DNA of 64,000 bases from an uncultured Dorea sp. (GTDB taxonomy: Bacteria > Bacillota > Clostridia > Lachnospirales > Lachnospiraceae), in the NCBI GenBank assembly GCA_910577685.1, contig CAJTOH010000007.1:1-64000 (forward strand), written 5' to 3'. The translations under genes and the position numbers were made by a program. This document shows, piece by piece, positions 60,346 through 64,000 of this stretch (within the stretch, counting starts at the first letter, position 1; each line of letters starts with the position of its first letter). The notes beneath the pieces were generated by a model. The model searched no databases. It saw only the letters and a program-made list of their open reading frames with translations, and had not been told where the DNA came from.

Positions 60346-62886
60346 TTAAAAACTTCTCTTCTTCCTATACACCAAGACACAGCCCATCATTCCCATACTT
60401 GCCGTCAAGCACAACAATAACATACCTGTATCAGCCAAATCACCTGTCTTAGGCGCTGCCTTAGTATTCGCTGATTTCTGCTCTTCCTTATTCGGCGCTG
60501 CCGGTTTATTCCCAGTATTTCCACCGCCCTCCGGTTTTTCCTGCGGCTTTTCCTGCCATGCGACCATAATCGGAGATAAGCCGTTTACCGTAAACCGGAT
60601 ACCGTCCTCAGCCTTATCAACCGTCGGATACTCAATCGTTCCTGCCTTGTGTCCATTCATACTGTGAGTAAACATATGCGCTGCTGCAAAATCAAATTTT
60701 TCTTTCGACGTCCCATTTGGATATGGAAGCGTAACTTCCAGCCCTTTTTCAGGGAAATTGTCTGCGGCAACTTTCTCCCATGCTTTAGAAGCTTCATTGT
60801 AGACCTGAAGTTCTACATCATAAATCTGCACATTATCTTTATTCTCATACTTAACCTGTGCAAAAAGTCCATCAGCCATTACCTTTGAAATCGCCTCTTC
60901 CGTATCAAGCTTCGTGCCGTTAATCTCGACCTTCTTCAACTCTTCCGGAATATCCCGAATCCCCGGCTGGCTCACAACCCTTACTTCCCTGCCGTCCTCT
61001 GTCTTATCCGGCAGCACTGTAACCATCTTTGTGTCTGTATAATCCTTGCCTTCAAAGGAAACCGACGCCGTGTAGGTTACCACATTCCCATTCTTCTTCG
61101 TTGTTACTTCAACCTCCGGCTTCTGTGTATCATCACATACACTGCATGTAAATACTGCTTCTGCGGATTTATAATCTCCGCTCCATTCAAACACCGGATT
61201 ACCATACTTGTGTCCTAATGCAGGAATAACCTCATTCTTTACTTCCTTACACTTTGGCTCAAAACATGCAATCTGCTTTTCTCCGTCTTCCGTACAAGTT
61301 GCTTCCTTCAAAATGGTCTCGGCCCCATTAAAAGCATGTTCATGGGTTTCGGAAAGTTTCTTAATTACTTCCGTTTCTTCAATCAGACATCTGGAGCAGC
61401 TGTGTACTTGCTTTCCTTCCGTGTCCCAAGTCGCCTCAATCTCAACCTTCCATTCGCCCCAATCATGTCCTAATGCAGGAATCGTAGATTTCTGGACAGC
61501 GTCGCAATTCGGCGCGTCGATACAGGCAACCTGCTTTTCGCCTGCTTCCGTACAAGTTGCTTCTTTTAAAACATTTTCTGTCCCGGTAAAGGAATGTTTA
61601 TGTCCGGATGAGAGACTTGCAATCGGACGGCTCTCCAAAAAATCACATCTGGAACAGGACCGCTCCTCTTTTCCTTCCGTATCCCATGTCGCCTCAGTGA
61701 TTACTTTCCAGTCGCTTAAATCATGGCCTAACGCCGGAACTGTCTTTACCTCCGCTACAACGGTTTTACAAACTTTGCAGACCTTACCTTCCGTGGCTCC
61801 TGCCTTCGTACAGGTGGCCTCTACGGCAGGCGTAACCTGAAGGTCATGGGCAAGCGCTGCAATCTCTTCTTCTCTTGTTTCTTTACAGATACTGCAGGTA
61901 AATGTCTTTGTTCCTGGGGCAAGGCAGGTAGGTTCTTTCGTCACAACGCCGGCATCCCACTTATGGTCGCAGGTTGACGTCACTTCAACGTCTACCGTCA
62001 GCGTCTGACCAAAAACTTCTGCCTTAATCTGAGTCTTCCCGCCTTTATTTCCGGTTAATTTTCCGTCTGCTACGGTAATAACGTCCGATACGGCAGTCCA
62101 GTTTGCAGCAACAGTCGCGGTATTAGTACGATTCGGCCAAGTCTCGTTTAACTGGAACTGGATCTCTACGCTTGGCAGATTTACCGTTTCTTTGCTGTCA
62201 ATCTGATAACTTGACGGGTTAGCCGATACTACAGGAGTCCCGCTAAGCTGGCTGCTTACAACATCTATCCCAACGGTCTTATTACTATTGACTGCAGCTG
62301 TCTGCGCTGCGTTGGAATTTTGATTTCCAAACTGCTGAACCCAATAATGTGTTCCCTTATAAACGACGTGTCCTATTCCGATTGCCGTATATTGTTTATT
62401 AAGCATGGCCCTGCGATGCCCTTGTCCGTTATAGTCTTCGTTCTCTTCACGCCATTGAGTAAACGCACCCTCGTAGGTTGCACTGCCGGCAGCAATATTC
62501 TCTGCAACGGATTTGGTTCCTCCATATGTGGCTGTAAAGCAGCTCGTACCATCCGGCCGGGTATGTGAAAAGCTGATAGCTACTTCCATTGCCCGCTGCA
62601 TCGCAATCTGCTCCAGATTGTAGTCATAAGTAAGCACACCTATTTCCTTTGCGCCGTTCTGGTTAAAAATCGTCTTAGTACTGTTGTCCCCATTCCACTG
62701 CCAAACATCCGCTTCCTGCCTGAAATTATTCACTAATTCCAGCATAGCTCTGGCATCATCCTGTCCATAAGTTCCTGTGACCTCCATGGCTGCCGTCGTA
62801 TCCGCGGCAAAGGCCGGAACCGTATACGTACTGACAACGAGCGCCATCAGCAGTAATATGGAAAGTACTTTTCTTGCTCTCCTCAT
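60346..62886 (-). CDS. Wall-anchored CAP-domain protein with Cys-pair repeats
   Basis: This 846-residue secreted protein has a signal peptide ending near TVPAFA (27). A CAP/SCP domain spans about 45-195 (FSHTRPDGTSCFTATYGG, SVAENIAAGS, GHRRAMLNKQYTAIGIGHV, YWVQQFG). A Big-type region comes next. From about 305 to 600 there are seven repeats of 40-45 residues with a His at the start and CxxC pairs (CSICKETREEEIAALAH, KVCKVCKTVVAE, SCSRCDFLES, ...). An 85-residue double unit (ATWDTEGKEERSCSRC; VLKEATCTEAGEKQVAC) is present twice. The C-terminus has the sorting signal PKTGD, a hydrophobic segment and RKKRSF, so a sortase would attach it to the wall. Function is unknown; binding or matrix roles are likely. 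Confidence 0.88.
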   Translation of the reverse strand: MRRARKVLSILLLMALVVSTYTVPAFAADTTAAMEVTGTYGQDDARAMLELVNNFRQEADVWQWNGDNSTKTIFNQNGAKEIGVLTYDYNLEQIAMQRAMEVAISFSHTRPDGTSCFTATYGGTKSVAENIAAGSATYEGAFTQWREENEDYNGQGHRRAMLNKQYTAIGIGHVVYKGTHYWVQQFGNQNSNAAQTAAVNSNKTVGIDVVSSQLSGTPVVSANPSSYQIDSKETVNLPSVEIQFQLNETWPNRTNTATVAANWTAVSDVITVADGKLTGNKGGKTQIKAEVFGQTLTVDVEVTSTCDHKWDAGVVTKEPTCLAPGTKTFTCSICKETREEEIAALAHDLQVTPAVEATCTKAGATEGKVCKVCKTVVAEVKTVPALGHDLSDWKVITEATWDTEGKEERSCSRCDFLESRPIASLSSGHKHSFTGTENVLKEATCTEAGEKQVACIDAPNCDAVQKSTIPALGHDWGEWKVEIEATWDTEGKQVHSCSRCLIEETEVIKKLSETHEHAFNGAETILKEATCTEDGEKQIACFEPKCKEVKNEVIPALGHKYGNPVFEWSGDYKSAEAVFTCSVCDDTQKPEVEVTTKKNGNVVTYTASVSFEGKDYTDTKMVTVLPDKTEDGREVRVVSQPGIRDIPEELKKVEINGTKLDTEEAISKVMADGLFAQVKYENKDNVQIYDVELQVYNEASKAWEKVAADNFPEKGLEVTLPYPNGTSKEKFDFAAAHMFTHSMNGHKAGTIEYPTVDKAEDGIRFTVNGLSPIMVAWQEKPQEKPEGGGNTGNKPAAPNKEEQKSANTKAAPKTGDLADTGMLLLCLTASMGMMGCVLVYRKKRSF

Positions 62887-62923
62887 GTCCTTCTAAATCT
62901 CCTTTTCTTTATTCCGTAGCTTA

Positions 62924-62981
62924 CCAGTATACTGGAAAAATCTACCTTTTCATATTACCTCTCCCCCGCCTCCTTTGTCAA
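62924..62981 (-). promoter_or_regulatory. Promoter of the CAP-protein gene with 12-bp palindrome
   Basis: On the minus strand TTGACA (62981-62976), an 18-bp spacer and TAATAT (62957-62952). Downstream of the -10, CCAGTATACTGG (62924-62935) is a perfect 12-bp palindrome placed like an operator just after the start of transcription. Confidence 0.55.
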
Positions 62982-63015
62982 CCGCCCATACACCAAAAAA
63001 CTATGGAAAATGGGA

Positions 63016-64000
63016 TTATCCGCAATACCATTTCACCCGAAAGCACGCATGCCCCTCCGCCGTATTTTCAGCAAGAAGCCGCCCATTCTGCCGTTCCACC
63101 ACTGCCTTCGCCAATGCCAATCCAATCCCCGCATTATCGTTCGCCGCTCCTTTTCCGCGATAAAACCGTTCAAATAAATGAGGAATATCTTTCGCCGCGA
63201 ACCCTATGCCCCCATCTTCCATCCGCAGCTCCGTATAAATCGGATTCCTGCCGTAGGAAACCACAATTCTGCCTCCCTTTGGCGTATGCTCCACACAGTT
63301 TTTCAATAAGTTCAGCAACGCCTCTTCCGTCCATTGCCGGTCTGCAAAAATAAACGCCTCTTCTTTCGCCTGTCCATCACAACAACTCTCTTCTATAACA
63401 AGGGTAATCCGACGCTCTTCCATCATTTCCATAAGGGATTCCCCCACGGCTTCCACAAGCTCTGACACAACAAGCCTCTCCTTGCAGAATACAAGCCCGT
63501 GTGAGTCAAGCTTTGCCAACGCCAGAAGCCCTTTCACCAGATTTTTCAACCGCTCAATCTGTCCGTATAACCTGCTGTAATACACTTTTGTCTCGGCGGT
63601 CTGATACTCTTCCAAAAGCTCGGTCATCAGCGACATAGAAGTCAAAGGCGTCTTCAACTGATGGGCAATATCCGCAATCCGCTCTGCCAAAACTTCATGA
63701 TTCTTTACCGCTGCTTCCTTCGTACTCCTCAATTCCATTACGGTTTTATACATCTCGTCCTCAAGATGTGAAAAATCGTCTTCATTACGGCTCAAAGCCG
63801 CGCCCTCCCCAGAATTTACAGCCCTGAGATATTCGGTCAGCCCCCGAATCCGACTCTTCACCCGCCTATCCTCCCCGCGCCGCCTTTTAAATGTAATCCA
63901 TCCCCCTATTTGAAACAAGAGGATACTAACGCCCGCAGTAAACGGCAGGTATGCGCTCCATTTTCCCATAGGGCGGTATCCATAGGTATCCAAAAATACT
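63016..64000 (-). CDS. Sensor histidine kinase, 5' end outside the window
   Basis: At least 325 residues are visible. A membrane segment (LPFTAGVSILLFQIGGWITF) is followed by the H-box RIADIAHQLKTPLTSMSLM with the phospho-acceptor His. The N-box is LLNLLKNCVEHTPKGG, and the G-boxes are MEDGGIGFA and NAGIGLALAKAVVE. The frame is open at the right edge, so the N-terminal sensor part is missing here. Its response regulator is probably encoded further right. It is of the VanS/BceS-like EnvZ-type group. Confidence 0.85.
   Translation of the reverse strand, partial: VFLDTYGYRPMGKWSAYLPFTAGVSILLFQIGGWITFKRRRGEDRRVKSRIRGLTEYLRAVNSGEGAALSRNEDDFSHLEDEMYKTVMELRSTKEAAVKNHEVLAERIADIAHQLKTPLTSMSLMTELLEEYQTAETKVYYSRLYGQIERLKNLVKGLLALAKLDSHGLVFCKERLVVSELVEAVGESLMEMMEERRITLVIEESCCDGQAKEEAFIFADRQWTEEALLNLLKNCVEHTPKGGRIVVSYGRNPIYTELRMEDGGIGFAAKDIPHLFERFYRGKGAANDNAGIGLALAKAVVERQNGRLLAENTAEGHACFRVKWYCG

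Overview
The window looks like a chromosomal segment of a gut Firmicute, most likely a Lachnospiraceae relative. This is inferred from the AT-rich sigma-A promoters, strong AGGAGG-type ribosome sites, a sortase-type wall anchor, LoaP/NusG-like antiterminators, BceAB-style peptide ABC transporters, and AAA-ATPase/PD-(D/E)XK proteins of a type common in that family. No rRNA, tRNA, CRISPR array or insertion sequence was seen.

Layout. (1) Positions 48-21939, minus strand: surface-polysaccharide locus 1. It holds two NusG-like antiterminators, an aminotransferase, the initiating sugar-phosphate transferase, several glycosyltransferases, cytidylyltransferase and LicD-type decoration genes, an FkbH-like HAD protein, a YdjC-type deacetylase, Wzy polymerase, Wzx flippase, and CapE/CapF/CapG for UDP-L-FucNAc. 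(2) Positions 22281-44899: a housekeeping and accessory interval. It contains an ECF sigma/anti-sigma pair, an MqsRA-like toxin-antitoxin pair, two FtsX-type ABC transporters (one near a two-component system), a DUF234-type ATPase, a peptide-use operon (two membrane proteins, two M20 peptidases, a regulator) and two decayed AAA-ATPase genes. (3) Positions 44992-59850, minus strand: polysaccharide locus 2. It is built on the same opening cassette (LoaP, aminotransferase, initiating transferase) but has a different body: TagF-like transferase, Wzy, Wzx, ATP-grasp protein, nucleotidyltransferase and a CofD-HAD fusion. (4) Positions 60346-64000: a wall-anchored CAP-domain protein and the end of a histidine kinase gene.

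The central observation is a two-layer phase-variation system. First, each polysaccharide locus is preceded by a 236-243 bp segment bounded by inverted 25-bp sites: 10-bp palindromic arms (TTCGYAGAGT / ACTCTRCGAA) around a 5-bp asymmetric core. Each segment contains one near-consensus sigma-A promoter with a 17-bp spacer. In this assembly both promoters point away from their operons, so both loci are read as OFF. A fifth site at the left edge of the window has another core (ATCTA), which predicts a third such switch just outside. Arms are shared and cores are locus-specific, consistent with one recombinase acting in trans and each promoter inverting only within its own pair. No recombinase gene is in the window.

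Second, four modification or transfer genes carry poly-G tracts on the coding strand (G9, G10, G7, G14). The acetyltransferase (G9) is one base out of frame and would be restored by G10. The deacetylase (G10) is in frame. The membrane acyltransferase (G7) is out of frame and also has an A6 lesion. The ATP-grasp gene has G14 at its very 5' end. Homopolymer errors in the assembly are the main alternative for these.

Other oddities: the first LoaP-like gene of both loci appears to start at an AUC codon; a GT2 glycosyltransferase in locus 2 is circularly permuted; two genes carry in-frame amber codons.
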